Below are positions 38,841-48,296 of a DNA stretch of 64,000 nt, in pieces. The position numbers and the translations under genes were made by a program. The notes under the pieces were generated by a model. The model was not told the origin of the DNA and searched no databases. It saw only the letters and a list, made by a program, of their open reading frames with translations. Numbering within the stretch: the first letter of the stretch is position 1; each line of letters starts with the position of its first letter. Source of the stretch: Actinomadura meyerae (lineage in GTDB: Bacteria; Actinomycetota; Actinomycetes; Streptosporangiales; Streptosporangiaceae); assembly GCF_900188445.1 (NCBI RefSeq), contig NZ_FZOR01000001.1, positions 496,001 to 560,000 of the forward strand. The letters run 5' to 3'.

Positions 38841-40205
38841 GTGATCATCCTGAGTGGCGTTCTCGTGGTGGTGGCGATCGCCCTCCTGGTAGCGGGAATC
38901 GTCGCCGGCAACGGAGACAGCGCCCAGGTCTTCGGCCTGGACGCGCTGGTGGTGATCTACATTTCGATCGCCGTCAGCATCATCTCCGCGCTGTGCCTGG
39001 CCATCGGGGTGTTCCTGCGGCGCAAGGAGCTCTGGGGCGCAGCGGCCTCGGCGGCACCCGCCCGGCAGAGCAAGCAGAGCAAGAAGTCCAGGAAGGACCG
39101 GCGCAAGAGGCCCGCGCCTCCGGCACCGGCGCCCGCCAAGAGCGCCGCGGGCGCTCCGGCCGCGGCATCCGCGGCGGCGGCGCAGGGGGACGCGGCCGAC
39201 GACGGGCCCGAGGTCCCCGCCCCGCCCGCCGACGTCCCCGAGGGCGCGCTGGTGTTCGTCGTCCGCGGGCGCAAGCGCTACCACCTCGACACGTGCCGGC
39301 AGCTCGCCGGGCGCGACGTCGAGGAACTGACCTACGCCGAGGCCAAGGAGGAGGGGTTCAGCCCCTGCACCGCCTGCATGCCCGACACCGCCCTGGCGGC
39401 GCGCGCGGCGGCGTCGGTGCCCGCCCCCGCCGGCAAGAGCGGCGGGACGGCCGGCCGCGAGCCCGGCGCGGAACGCTCCGAGGGCGGCCTGGCGGGCCTC
39501 GCCAAGCCGGCGTCCTCCGCCGCGCCCACGTCGTTCGACACGCCCGTCTCCTTCGCCGATCCCGGCAAGCCGGCCTCCTCCGATGAGCCCGGCGCGTTCG
39601 ACAAGCCCGGCGCGTTCGACCGCACCGCCGAGATCCCGCGCGCGGACGAGTCCGCCGCGGAGCCCCCGGCGAGCCCGGCCGGGCCGACCCTGACCGACGT
39701 GCCCGCCGCGAGCCTGTTCGGCGCGGCCGCCGCGGAGGCGCCCAGCGCCCCGGAGACGCCGGAGAAGGCCGAGTCCGCCCCGAAGGAGCCGGAGGCGCGC
39801 TCCGGCTGGGAGCGGCCCGCTGAGCCCGCGTCCGCGGACCCGGGCGCCACGGTCGACCTCGGCTCGGCGCCTCTCGCGGGCGGCGAGGCGGCGGCGAAGC
39901 CGGGCCGCACCGATGACGAGCCCGGCGCCGAGTCCGGCGCCGAATCCTCCGCCGACGACGCCTTCGCGGCGTCCGAGCCCGAGCCGTCCGGCGCGGACGA
40001 GCCGTCCGGCGAGCCGGACGACGAGGGCCCGCAGGTCCGGATCCTGAGCGGCACCAAGCGCTACCACCGCGTCGACTGCGCCCTCATCGAGGACGTCGGC
40101 GACGACGCCGACGACCTGGAGTCGCTGTCCCGCGCGGAGGCCAAGTCCCGCGGCTGCACGCCCTGCCTGGTCTGCCAGCCCGACCGCGCCCACGCCCGCG
40201 ACTGA
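38841..40205 (+). CDS. Two-TM protein with two Ada-like metal-binding modules
   Basis: A 454-aa protein of unknown function. Two membrane helices lie at ~1-21 and ~34-60, then a Lys/Arg-rich stretch (SKQSKKSRKDRRKR). Two copies of a short module follow: H148-x3-C152 ... C176-x2-C179 and H409-x3-C413 ... C442-x2-C445, both in the frame KRYH-x3-C...AEAK-x2-G-x2-PC-x2-C-x-PD. The modules resemble the small zinc-binding domain seen in Ada and at the ends of some nucleases. About 230 residues of acidic Ala/Pro/Ser linker separate them. The GTG at 38841 has GGGAGAG upstream. Position beside divIVA suggests an envelope role, which is inference. Confidence 0.75.
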   Translation: MIILSGVLVVVAIALLVAGIVAGNGDSAQVFGLDALVVIYISIAVSIISALCLAIGVFLRRKELWGAAASAAPARQSKQSKKSRKDRRKRPAPPAPAPAKSAAGAPAAASAAAAQGDAADDGPEVPAPPADVPEGALVFVVRGRKRYHLDTCRQLAGRDVEELTYAEAKEEGFSPCTACMPDTALAARAAASVPAPAGKSGGTAGREPGAERSEGGLAGLAKPASSAAPTSFDTPVSFADPGKPASSDEPGAFDKPGAFDRTAEIPRADESAAEPPASPAGPTLTDVPAASLFGAAAAEAPSAPETPEKAESAPKEPEARSGWERPAEPASADPGATVDLGSAPLAGGEAAAKPGRTDDEPGAESGAESSADDAFAASEPEPSGADEPSGEPDDEGPQVRILSGTKRYHRVDCALIEDVGDDADDLESLSRAEAKSRGCTPCLVCQPDRAHARD

Positions 40206-40229
40206 CCCCGCCCGCGACTGACCTCGCCC

Positions 40230-40260
40230 GCGGACCGGCCCCCGTCCGGGGCCGGTCCGC
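40230..40260. terminator. Perfect 13-bp hairpin after the two-TM protein
   Basis: GCGGACCGGCCCC pairs perfectly with GGGGCCGGTCCGC around CGTCC, 25 bases after the stop. The rest of the 266-bp gap to 40471 is degenerate short repeats (GCCCGCGACTGAC, GTGCCCGTGACCG) with no gene. Confidence 0.7.
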
Positions 40261-40471
40261 GCCGGCGACTGACAGGTCCGCGACCGGTCCGTGCCCGTGA
40301 CCGCCCGCAAATCCGTGCCCGTGACCGGCTCGCGTCCGGGACCGGTCATGTCCGGGAGCGGCCCGCGCCGCGACCGGCCCCACCTCCCCGGCGGCCTGCC
40401 TCCGAGCCGGTGACGGCCCATGCGCGCGACCGCCGGGCCCATGGGGCGGGGAGGCCCCGCGGCCGGGTGGG

Positions 40472-41236
40472 TCAGCGGTGGCGGCGGCGTTCCGCGCGCA
40501 GCTCGCGCAGCCGCTCGCGGCGGGCGTCGCGGTGCTCGCGGTGCAGTTCCCGCAGTTCCTCGTGGTGCCTGCGGTGCACTTCGCGATGCCGGTCGCGGCG
40601 GCCGTTCTTCTCGCCCACCGCGCGGCGGCTGACGGACACGCCGCCGAACAGCAGCATCCCGGTGATGCGGATGATGGGCGCGTCCGGCTCCACGGTGTCG
40701 TCGTCGGGCACGTCGGTGCCGCCGAAGACGGAGGTGTTGGACGCGATCACCCGCACCCCCGGCGGGACGATCATGGTGACGCCGCCGAAGACGCAGGTGA
40801 CGTTGACGGTGACCTCGCTCCGGCTGAGGACCGCCTGGCGGAAGTCGAGGTCGGCGCCGCCGAACACGCAGGAGACGTTGGTGGTGGGCTCGACGAGCCA
40901 GCGGCCCTTGCGCTCCACCCCGGAGAAGATCGCCACGAGGTTGGGCGACTGCGGCGGGGGCGGCGCGAGGGCCTGCTCCTTGCGCAGGTCGACCCGGGGG
41001 CGCGGGGGGTGCTCGTCCGGCAGGTCGCTGAGGACGGGCGCCAGCTCGGCGTAGGTCTTGGCCTTGTAGACGGCGTCGATGCGCTCGGCGTGCTCCTCCG
41101 GCGTGATGCGCCCCTCCGCCAGGGCCTCGCGCAGGCGGTCGGCCACCTCATCGCGGTCGGCGTCCGACGCGCGCATGCTCGCGGGGGACGGGGCGGCCGG
41201 AGGTTCGGAGCCGGAAGGCTGCTCGGGAAGATTCAC
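40472..41236 (-). CDS. DUF1707 domain protein with cell wall-active antibiotics response-like domain
   Basis: A 254-aa protein. The N-terminal DUF1707 motif MRASDADRDEVADRLREALAEGRITPEEHAERID (SHOCT-like, ~21-54) is followed by a beta-rich repeat region (NLVAIFSG, VSCVFGGADLDFRQAVL, VTCVFGGVTMIVPPGVRV, NTSVFGGTDVP). The C-terminal tail is strongly basic with alternating His, Arg and Glu. The repeat region resembles LiaF-like/DUF2154 domains, linked in other bacteria to envelope stress sensing. No TM is evident. Start ambiguous: GTG at 41236 or ATG at 41176. Confidence 0.75.
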   Translation of the reverse strand: MNLPEQPSGSEPPAAPSPASMRASDADRDEVADRLREALAEGRITPEEHAERIDAVYKAKTYAELAPVLSDLPDEHPPRPRVDLRKEQALAPPPPQSPNLVAIFSGVERKGRWLVEPTTNVSCVFGGADLDFRQAVLSRSEVTVNVTCVFGGVTMIVPPGVRVIASNTSVFGGTDVPDDDTVEPDAPIIRITGMLLFGGVSVSRRAVGEKNGRRDRHREVHRRHHEELRELHREHRDARRERLRELRAERRRHR

Positions 41237-41289
41237 GGCACCATCATCGCAAACGCGATGTGTCGCGATGAACCCCATCGGGGAAAGTT

Positions 41290-41321
41290 CTCCGCCGCGC
41301 CCGTCCCCGGGCGCGGCGGAG
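41290..41321 (-). terminator. ileS terminator hairpin
   Basis: Perfect 14-bp stem (CTCCGCCGCGCCCG with its complement) and a TCCC loop, 25 bases beyond the ileS stop on the minus strand and upstream of the DUF1707 gene. Confidence 0.65.
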
Positions 41322-41345
41322 CCGATCATGATTCGCGGGCGCGGG

Positions 41346-44300
41346 TCACGCGCGGCGCAGGTAGTAGGTGAGGCCCAGCTCCTCGTCGCGGTTCGCCGGG
41401 ACGTCCGCGGGACGGCCCTCGGACACCGAGGTCGCGAGGACCTCGGCGGCCACCTCGGCGGAGTGGGCGCGCAGCGCCTCGGCGAGGTCGGTGCCGGTCG
41501 CCTCCCACCACAGCTCGATGCGGTCGGTGACCTCCAGCCCGGCGGCCTTGCGGCCCTCCTGGACGAGCCGGACGGCCTCCCGCACCAGGCCCGCGCGGCG
41601 CAGCTCGGGCGTGACGGTGAGGTCGAGCGCGACGGTCTCGCCGGCGGCGCTCTCCACCGCCCAGCCGCTGCGCGGCCGCTCGGTGACGATCACGTCGTCG
41701 GCGGTCAGCGGCACCGTGCCGAGGTCGGCGGCCTCGACCTCCGCCGTGCCGTCGCGCAGCGCCCGCACGAGGTCCGCGGCGTCGGCGGAGGTGATCGCCT
41801 TGGCGACCTTCGGGGTGTCCTTGGCGTAGCGCTTGCCCAGCTCCCGGAAGTTCGGCTTCACCTCGTACTCGACCAGGTCGCCGCCGATGGAGGACAGCTC
41901 CTCGAAGCCGAGGACGTTCAGCTCCTCGGAGATCTGCGCGCGCAGCTGCTCGGGCAGCGCGGACCAGCCGGGGGCGCCGACGAGGGCGCGGCCGAGGGGC
42001 TGGCGGGTGCGGACGCCGCTCGCGGCCCGCGCGGAGCGGCCGAGCTCCACCAGCCGCCGGACGAGCGCCATCTGCCCGGTCAGGGTCTCGTCGAGGAGGC
42101 TCTCGTCGACGGCGGGCCAGTCGGCCAGGTGCACCGACTCGGGGCCGTCCTCGGGCCGGATGACGTCCCACACGTGGTCGGTGATGAACGGGACGATCGG
42201 CGCCATCAGCCGGGTGAGGGTCTCCAGGCACTCGTAGAGGGTGGCGAACGCCGCCGACCCCTCCGGGGTCTGCGGGCCCTCCCAGAAGCGCCGCCGGGAC
42301 CGCCGCACGTACCAGTTGGACAGGTCGTCGACGAACTGCGAGAGGCGCCGGCCCGCGCGCGCGGTGTCGAACTCCTCCAGCGCGGCGTCGACCTCGCGGA
42401 CGGTGCGGTGCAGCTCGGCGAGGGCCCAGCGGTCCAGCAGCGGCCGGTCGGCGGGGGCCGGGGCCTCCGACATCCGGTCCGGCGTCCAGGCGCGGCCCTG
42501 CGCCTGCGCGGCGTTGGCGTACAGGACGAAGAACGACGCGGTGTTCCAGTAGGTGAGGAGCACCTTGCGGACGATCTCCTCCAGGGCGCCGTGCCCGACG
42601 CGGCGGGACGCCCAGGGCAGCCCGCTCGCGGCCATGAACCAGCGCACCGCGTCGGCGCCGTGCTGGTCCATCAGCGGGATGGGCCGCAGGACGTTGCCGA
42701 GGTGCTTGCTCATCTTGCGGCCGTCCTCGGCGAGGATCAGGCCGAGGCACACGACGTTCTCGTAGGACGACCGGTCGAACACCAGCGTCCCGACGGCCAT
42801 GAGGGAGTAGAACCAGCCGCGGGTCTGGTCCTGGGCCTCGCAGATGTACTGGGCCGGGTAGGCGTTCTCGAAGACGTCGTTGTTGCGGTAGGGGGCGCCC
42901 CACTGCGCGAACGGCATGGACCCCGAGTCGTACCAGGCGTCGATGACGTCGGGGACGCGGCGGGCCTCCGCACCGCATCGCGGGCAGGGGAACGCGACGT
43001 CGTCGACGTAGGGCCGGTGCGGGTCGAGCGCGGACAGGTCGCGCCCGGCCAGCTCGCCGAGTTCCTTGAGCGACCCGACGCAGGTGACGTGGTCCTCGTC
43101 GTCGCCGCAGACCCACAGGGGCAGCGGCGTGCCCCAGTAGCGGCTCCGCGACAGCGACCAGTCGACGTTGTTGCGCAGCCACTCCCCGTACCGGCCGTGC
43201 TTGACCGTCTCGGGGTACCAGTTGGTCTTCTCGTTCTCCTCCAGCAGCCGGTCCTTGATCTGCGTGGTGCGGATGTACCAGGCCGGGAGCGCGTAGTAGA
43301 GCAGCGGCGTGTGGCAGCGCCAGCAGTGCGGGTAGCTGTGCTCGAAGTGCCCGCCGCGGAACAGCAGCCCGCGCGCGCGCAGGTCTTCGGTGAGCGGCTC
43401 GTCGGCGTCCTTGAAGAACTTGTTGCCGACGAGGGGCACCTCCCGCAGGAAGCGGCCGTCCGGCCCGACCGGGTTGACGATCGGCATGCCGTACCGCTTG
43501 CAGACGGTCATGTCGTCGCCGCCGAACGCGGGCGCCTGGTGGACGAGCCCGGTGCCGTCCTCCACGGTGACGTAGTCGCCTAGGACGACGTAGTGCGCGT
43601 CCGGGATGTCGACCAGGTCGAAGGGGCGCTCGTAGGTCGTCCGCTCCAGCTCGGTGCCACGGTAGGAGGCGAGCCGCTCGGCGCCCTCTCCGAGGACCTG
43701 GTCGACCAGGGGCTCGGCCACGACGAGGACCTCGCCCGACCCCGCCGGGCGGGCGGCGACGTAGGTGACGTCGGGGTGGACGGCCACGGCGGTGTTGGAC
43801 ACCAGGGTCCACGGGGTCGTCGTCCAGATGAGCAGGGAGGCGCCCAGCTCGGCGAGCGGCCCGGAGGTCACCGGCATGCGCACGTACACCGACGGGCTCG
43901 TCACCGTCTCGTACCCGCCGGGCTGGCCCAGCTCGTGGTCGGACAGGCCCGTCCCGCAGCGCGGGCAGTACGGGGTGATGCGGAAGTCGCGGAACAGCAG
44001 GCCCTTGTCGAACACCTGCTTCAGCGACCACCAGACGGCCTCGACGTACTCGGGGTCCATCGTCCGGTAGGCCTGGTCGGTGTTGACCCAGTAGCCCATG
44101 CGCTCGGTCATCTCTTCGAACGCGTCCACGTGGCGCAGGACCGACTCGCGGCAGCGGGCGTTGAACTCCGCGACGCCGTACTCCTCGATGTCCTTCTTGC
44201 CGGTGAGGCCGAGCTCCTTCTCCACGGCCACCTCGACCGGCAGGCCGTGGCAGTCCCAGCCGGCCTTGCGGGGGACGTGGTGGCCCTTCATGGTCTTGAA

Positions 44301-44519
44301 GCGCGGGAAGACGTCCTTGAACACGCGGGCCTCGACGTGGTGGACGCCCGGCATGCCGTTGGCGGTCGGCGGCCCCTCGTAGAACACCCAGGGCTCGCCG
44401 GACGCGGTGCGCTCCAGCGACCGCTCGAAGACCTTGTTCTCCTGCCAGCGGCGCAGCATGTCCCGCTCCAGGGCGGGCAGATCGACCTGCGCGGGCAGCG
44501 GCCGAAACGCTCGGCTCAC
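41346..44519 (-). CDS. ileS: Isoleucyl-tRNA synthetase
   Basis: Charges tRNA-Ile. The 1057-aa class I synthetase has the HIGH-equivalent GPPTANGMPGVHHVEARVFKDVFPRF, GWDCHGLPVEVAVEKELGL, the editing domain (TTPWTLVSNTAVAVHPDV), DQTRGWFYSLMAVG and the KMSKHLGN loop. Length and the HHVE form match the longer, eukaryote-like IleS type common in actinobacteria. The GTG at 44519 is chosen because GGAGGT lies 8 bases upstream and is the site controlled by the T-box leader. Expression is predicted to depend on uncharged tRNA-Ile. Confidence 0.95.
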   Translation of the reverse strand: MSRAFRPLPAQVDLPALERDMLRRWQENKVFERSLERTASGEPWVFYEGPPTANGMPGVHHVEARVFKDVFPRFKTMKGHHVPRKAGWDCHGLPVEVAVEKELGLTGKKDIEEYGVAEFNARCRESVLRHVDAFEEMTERMGYWVNTDQAYRTMDPEYVEAVWWSLKQVFDKGLLFRDFRITPYCPRCGTGLSDHELGQPGGYETVTSPSVYVRMPVTSGPLAELGASLLIWTTTPWTLVSNTAVAVHPDVTYVAARPAGSGEVLVVAEPLVDQVLGEGAERLASYRGTELERTTYERPFDLVDIPDAHYVVLGDYVTVEDGTGLVHQAPAFGGDDMTVCKRYGMPIVNPVGPDGRFLREVPLVGNKFFKDADEPLTEDLRARGLLFRGGHFEHSYPHCWRCHTPLLYYALPAWYIRTTQIKDRLLEENEKTNWYPETVKHGRYGEWLRNNVDWSLSRSRYWGTPLPLWVCGDDEDHVTCVGSLKELGELAGRDLSALDPHRPYVDDVAFPCPRCGAEARRVPDVIDAWYDSGSMPFAQWGAPYRNNDVFENAYPAQYICEAQDQTRGWFYSLMAVGTLVFDRSSYENVVCLGLILAEDGRKMSKHLGNVLRPIPLMDQHGADAVRWFMAASGLPWASRRVGHGALEEIVRKVLLTYWNTASFFVLYANAAQAQGRAWTPDRMSEAPAPADRPLLDRWALAELHRTVREVDAALEEFDTARAGRRLSQFVDDLSNWYVRRSRRRFWEGPQTPEGSAAFATLYECLETLTRLMAPIVPFITDHVWDVIRPEDGPESVHLADWPAVDESLLDETLTGQMALVRRLVELGRSARAASGVRTRQPLGRALVGAPGWSALPEQLRAQISEELNVLGFEELSSIGGDLVEYEVKPNFRELGKRYAKDTPKVAKAITSADAADLVRALRDGTAEVEAADLGTVPLTADDVIVTERPRSGWAVESAAGETVALDLTVTPELRRAGLVREAVRLVQEGRKAAGLEVTDRIELWWEATGTDLAEALRAHSAEVAAEVLATSVSEGRPADVPANRDEELGLTYYLRRA

Positions 44520-44760
44520 GGTGGCGGACCTCCGGATCGACGTGGACACGTGACCGGAGGGACGAGGCGCGCGGCCCCGCGGTACCACCCTCCTTGACCG
44601 CGCCGGATCGGCGCGGCCCGCTTCGTTCGCCGTCTCGGCTGCCGGGTCTACCGCGCCCGCGGCCGACCGGCCGGGGCGTTTCTTCCGGCGGCTCCGGGGT
44701 GATCAGACCGCCGGGCGCGCCTCCGGGCTCGCACCGTCCCCGGATCGCTCATGGCCGCTT
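44520..44760 (-). promoter_or_regulatory. ileS T-box riboswitch (translational type)
   Basis: Minus-strand leader. The T-box sequence AGGGTGGTACCGCGG is read from 44591 to 44577, ending ~57 bases before the start. An ATC isoleucine codon at 44703-44701, in CTGATCACC followed by GGAAGAAA, fits the specifier loop. Downstream, CCTCCGG (44560-44554) can pair with CCGGAGG (44535-44529), hiding the Shine-Dalgarno. There is no T-run terminator, so control is at translation, as known for actinobacterial ileS. Confidence 0.9.
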
Positions 44761-45053
44761 ACGGCGGCAGGTGTCCCCATCAGCGCCTGCCGTACGACTG
44801 TTCGTCTGCACTTTAACGCACGCGCGCGCTCCGCTCTTCCCCTTTCCCCGGCCCGGGACGGCGGTGCGGGCCCCGCCCGGTGGGCGGGGTGGCGTTCCTT
44901 TGCGATCTCGTGCGCCGACCAGGGGTTTCCAGCCGATCGGCGACCGGGCATAAGCGGTCGGTACCACGGCCCAGGGTTGTTTACCGCGTCCGAGAAAGGG
45001 GACCTATGCTGCCCGCAGTGCCCGTCGAGGCGATCAGCGCGAGGGAGGCCGAC

Positions 45054-45641
45054 ATGGCCGGCGCGACGAAGGGCGCCCCGCCCACCGGAAGGCGGCCCGC
45101 TGCAGGGCGGTCCGCCGACAAGCAGCCCGCGGAGGCGGACTCCGCCGAGGCGCGCGCCGCCGGGAGCGGGCGCAGGTCCCCCGCGCGCAAGGGCTCGGCC
45201 GGGCGCGGAGGCAGGGCGGCGGCGCCGCAGGACGGGGCCGCTCCCGCGGCGGCGGCCGAGCTGCCGGTGCGCGAGGGCGAGGACCGGTGGACCTCCGAGG
45301 AGCTCGCCCGGGTGCGGGCCGGGCTGCAGGAGCAGATCGAGGGGCTGCGCGCCGAGATCGCCGCGTCCGCGAGCCAGATCGCCGAGGGCGACGGCAGCGA
45401 CGGGGCGGGCGACGACCAGGCCGACGCGGGCGCCAAGACCTACGAGCGCGAGCACGAGCTGGCGCTGGCCTACAATTCACAGGACCTGCTCGCCCAGATC
45501 GAGCGGGCCGTCCAGCGGATGGACGCCGGCACGTACGGGACCTGCGAGTCCTGCGCCAAGCCGATCGGCAAGGCGCGACTTCAGGTCTTCCCGCGTGCGA
45601 CCCTATGTGTGACATGCAAACAACGCGAGGAACGTCGCTGA
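45054..45641 (+). CDS. DksA/TraR C4-type zinc finger protein
   Basis: A 195-aa protein. The N-terminal ~75 residues are Ala/Arg/Gly-rich and probably disordered, then a helical hairpin ([21 protein letters not shown]) and the TraR/DksA zinc finger [32 protein letters not shown] with four Cys. It probably binds RNA polymerase, but the acidic tip of true DksA is not clear. The ATG at 45054 has GGGAGG five bases upstream; an ATG at 45006 with AAAGGGGA is an alternative (211 aa). It precedes lspA, a common actinobacterial order. Confidence 0.85.
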   Translation: MAGATKGAPPTGRRPAAGRSADKQPAEADSAEARAAGSGRRSPARKGSAGRGGRAAAPQDGAAPAAAAELPVREGEDRWTSEELARVRAGLQEQIEGLRAEIAASASQIAEGDGSDGAGDDQADAGAKTYEREHELALAYNSQDLLAQIERAVQRMDAGTYGTCESCAKPIGKARLQVFPRATLCVTCKQREERR

Positions 45642-46330
45642 GCGACTCAACGAACCCAGAGGGCGAGGCCGGGGGGTCCACGGGACCATCCCGGCCGCGC
45701 CGCGTCGGCGTGCTCGTCGCCGTGGCCCTGGCCGCGCTGGCCACCGACGCCGTGTCCAAGATCATCGTGGTGGCGACGCTCCAGGACCGCGAGCCGGTCC
45801 GGCTGCTCGGCGGGCTGCTGACGCTGCGCGAGACCCGCAACAGCGGCGCCGCGTTCTCCATCGGCACCGGCTACACGATCGTGTTCACCCTGATCGCCTG
45901 CGGCGTGGTGGTGGCCATCCTGCGGACGGCCCGCAACCTGCGGAGCGCGCCGTGGGCGATCTGCCTCGGCCTGCTGCTCGGCGGCGCGATCGGCAACCTC
46001 GCCGACCGGCTGCTGCGCGAGCCGGCGCCGCTGAAGGGCCACGTCGTCGACTGGATCCAGCTGCCGCACTGGCCGGTGTTCAACCTGGCCGACTCGGCGA
46101 TCGTGTGCGGCGGCGTCCTCGCGGTGCTGCTCGCCGCGCGCGGGCTCCAGGTCGACGGCACCCGCGTCACCGAGGAGGACGACGAACCCCCCGCCCCCAA
46201 GACCGATGGCGGGACCGGGGCCGAGGCCGGCGCCGGGACCGGCGCCGGGACCGGAGCCGAGGCCCCGTCCGGGGGCGAGGCGGCGGACGCCGGGCCGGAG
46301 CAGGAGCGGGCCCCGGAGGAGAAGGCCTGA
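45614..46330 (+). CDS. lspA: Lipoprotein signal peptidase (signal peptidase II)
   Basis: Membrane aspartyl protease removing signal peptides from diacylated prolipoproteins. Four hydrophobic helices and the conserved blocks [37 protein letters not shown] (catalytic Asp) and [10 protein letters not shown]...[13 protein letters not shown] (second catalytic Asp) are present. 238 aa from the ATG at 45614, which overlaps the zinc-finger gene by 28 bases; no good ribosome site was seen and the start is uncertain. A C-terminal ~60-residue acidic Gly/Ala tail ([11 protein letters not shown]) is additional. Confidence 0.92.
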   Translation: MQTTRGTSLSDSTNPEGEAGGSTGPSRPRRVGVLVAVALAALATDAVSKIIVVATLQDREPVRLLGGLLTLRETRNSGAAFSIGTGYTIVFTLIACGVVVAILRTARNLRSAPWAICLGLLLGGAIGNLADRLLREPAPLKGHVVDWIQLPHWPVFNLADSAIVCGGVLAVLLAARGLQVDGTRVTEEDDEPPAPKTDGGTGAEAGAGTGAGTGAEAPSGGEAADAGPEQERAPEEKA

Positions 46331-47262
46331 TGGGGGAGGTGCGCAGCCTCCACGTGCCGGACGGCCTGGAGGGCGAGCGGATCGACGCCGCCCTGGCGCG
46401 GCTGTTCGGCCTGTCGCGCAGCGGCGCGGCCGAAATCATCGCCGCGGGCGACGTCCTGCTGGACGGCGCCGAGGTGGCCACCAAGTCCGAGCGGCTGCAC
46501 GCGGGCGCCTGGCTGGAGGTCACGCTGCCGCCGCCGCCCGCGCCGCCCGCGCCGGTCGCCGAGCCCGTCCCCGGGATGGGCGTCCTGTTCGAGGACGACG
46601 ACATCGTCGTGGTGGACAAGCCCGTCGGCGTCGCGGCCCACCCCACCACCGGCTGGACGGGCCCGACCGTCCTCGGCGGGCTGCTCGGCGCCGGGCACAC
46701 GATCGCGACCAGCGGCGCGGCGGAGCGGCAGGGCATCGTCCACCGGCTCGACGCCAACACCACCGGCGCGATGGTCGTCGCGAAGAGCGAGATCGCGTAC
46801 TCCCGGCTCAAGCGGGCCTTCAAGGAGCGCCGCATCGACAAGCGCTACCAGGCGCTGGTGCAGGGCCACCCCGACCCGTTCCGGGGCACCGTCGACGCGC
46901 CGATCGACCGGCACCCGTCCGGCGACGGCCGGTTCGCGGTGGTGGCGGGCGGCAAGCCGTCGGTCACCCACTACGACACCGTCGAGGCGTTCCGGGCGGC
47001 GACGCTGCTCGACATCGACCTGGAGACCGGCCGCACCCACCAGATCCGGGTGCACATGTCCGCGATCCGGCACCCGTGCGCGGGCGACATGGCCTACGGC
47101 GCCGACCCGACGCTCGCCGCGCGGCTCGGCCTCAAGCGGCAGTGGCTGCACGCCGTCCGGCTGGGCTTCGAGCATCCGACCAAGGGGGAGTGGGTGCAGT
47201 TCGAGAGCCCCTACCCGGACGATCTGGCCCGCGCGCTGGAGATCGTCGAAGCCGAGTCCTGA
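46330..47262 (+). CDS. RluA/RluD family pseudouridine synthase
   Basis: Isomerises uridines in RNA, by family probably 23S rRNA helix 69. The 310-aa protein has an N-terminal S4-like domain ([31 protein letters not shown]) and the catalytic domain with [15 protein letters not shown] (catalytic Asp), [12 protein letters not shown] and [19 protein letters not shown]. The ATG shares one base with the lspA stop. The lspA-rluD pair is standard in actinobacteria and firmicutes. Confidence 0.93.
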   Translation: MGEVRSLHVPDGLEGERIDAALARLFGLSRSGAAEIIAAGDVLLDGAEVATKSERLHAGAWLEVTLPPPPAPPAPVAEPVPGMGVLFEDDDIVVVDKPVGVAAHPTTGWTGPTVLGGLLGAGHTIATSGAAERQGIVHRLDANTTGAMVVAKSEIAYSRLKRAFKERRIDKRYQALVQGHPDPFRGTVDAPIDRHPSGDGRFAVVAGGKPSVTHYDTVEAFRAATLLDIDLETGRTHQIRVHMSAIRHPCAGDMAYGADPTLAARLGLKRQWLHAVRLGFEHPTKGEWVQFESPYPDDLARALEIVEAES

Positions 47263-47265
47263 CCG

Positions 47266-47577
47266 CTACAGGCCGAGCAGGCGCAGGCCGGCGGCGACCC
47301 CGGCCGCGGCGGCCAGCACCACCAGGAACGGCGCCCGCAGCAGCAGCGCCGCCACGGCCGCGCCCAGCCCCGCGAGGCGGGCGGGGTCGAACTCCAGCGA
47401 GCGGCCGTCGGCGAGCGCCTGCACGGCGATCAGCGCGGTGAGCAGCGCCACCGGCACGAGGCCGGTGAACCGGCGCACCCGCGGATCGTCCAGCACCCGC
47501 TGCGGCGCGACGAGCCCCGCGAGCTTCAGCGCGTAGCAGCCGAGCGCCGTCGCGGCCACGGCGATCCACACGCTCAC
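47266..47577 (-). CDS. azlD: AzlD family branched-chain amino acid transport protein
   Basis: Small subunit of an AzlCD-type exporter, 103 aa with three or four hydrophobic helices (WIAVAATALGCYALKLAGLV, LVPVALLTALIAVQALADG, LGAAVAALLL, LVVLAAAAGVAAGLRLL). The conserved PQRVLDDPRVRRFTGLVPVALL segment is typical. The GTG at 47577 overlaps the azlC stop (GTGA). The stop lies four bases from the convergent rluD-type stop. Confidence 0.88.
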   Translation of the reverse strand: MSVWIAVAATALGCYALKLAGLVAPQRVLDDPRVRRFTGLVPVALLTALIAVQALADGRSLEFDPARLAGLGAAVAALLLRAPFLVVLAAAAGVAAGLRLLGL

Positions 47578-48296
47578 GGCGCCGCCCTCCGCCCGATCAG
47601 GGCGGGCAGCGCGGCGGCGGCCGCCAGCATGACCGGCACCCCCGGCGGCAGCAGCGGCGTGGCCGCGACCGCGATCACCGCCGCGCCCACGGCCACCCGC
47701 ACCGCGCCGCCGCCGCCGGTCAGGCGCGGCCAGAGCAGCGCCAGGAACGCGGCCGGGCCGAGGACGTCCAGGCCGATGGCGTCCGGGTCGCCGAGCCGGG
47801 CCGCCCCCGCCGCGCCGAGCAGCGTGGTGAGGTTCCAGGCCAGGTAGAGCGTGACGGCGGTGGTGTAGAAGCCGGCGCGGGCCGCGGCCCGGTCGCGCTG
47901 CGCGGTCGCGACGGCGGCGGTCTCGTCGATGACGACGTGCGCGGTGAGCAGCCGCCGCCACCCGCGCACGCCGAGCGTGCCGGCGAGCCGCAGCCCGTAC
48001 AGGGCGTTGCGCCCGCCGAGCAGCACCGCGCCGAGCGTGCCGGCCACCAGGCCGCCGCCCCCGCCGACCACGCCCGCCAGCGCGAACTGGGACGCGCCCG
48101 TGAACGCCAGCAGGCTCAGCACGCACGCCTGCGCGACGGTGAGGCCGGCGGTGACGGCCGCCGCGCCGAACGCGAGCCCGGACACGCCCACGGCGACGCC
48201 CACGCTCAGCCCGTTCCGGACGGCGCTCGCCCGTGCGTCCCCGTCCGGTGCCGCGCCGTGCGCGGTGTCCATCGTGCTGATCGGTCCAGTGCTCAT
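47574..48296 (-). CDS. azlC: AzlC family branched-chain amino acid exporter subunit
   Basis: Large membrane subunit of the AzlCD pair, 240 aa with five or more helices. Seen: GVAVGVSGLAFGAAAVTAGLTVAQACVLSLLAFTGASQFALAGVVG (the family TGASQFA motif), LGGRNALYGLRLA and HVVIDETAAVA. AzlCD proteins export branched-chain amino acids or analogues. The ATG overlaps the chorismate mutase stop, so the three genes are probably co-transcribed. Confidence 0.9.
   Translation of the reverse strand: MSTGPISTMDTAHGAAPDGDARASAVRNGLSVGVAVGVSGLAFGAAAVTAGLTVAQACVLSLLAFTGASQFALAGVVGGGGGLVAGTLGAVLLGGRNALYGLRLAGTLGVRGWRRLLTAHVVIDETAAVATAQRDRAAARAGFYTTAVTLYLAWNLTTLLGAAGAARLGDPDAIGLDVLGPAAFLALLWPRLTGGGGAVRVAVGAAVIAVAATPLLPPGVPVMLAAAAALPALIGRRAAP

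Noticed and set aside
44577..44591. Part of a tRNA or inverted repeat of a mobile element upstream of ileS
   Set aside because: The motif is the T-box core; surrounding specifier and sequestrator elements fit a riboswitch.
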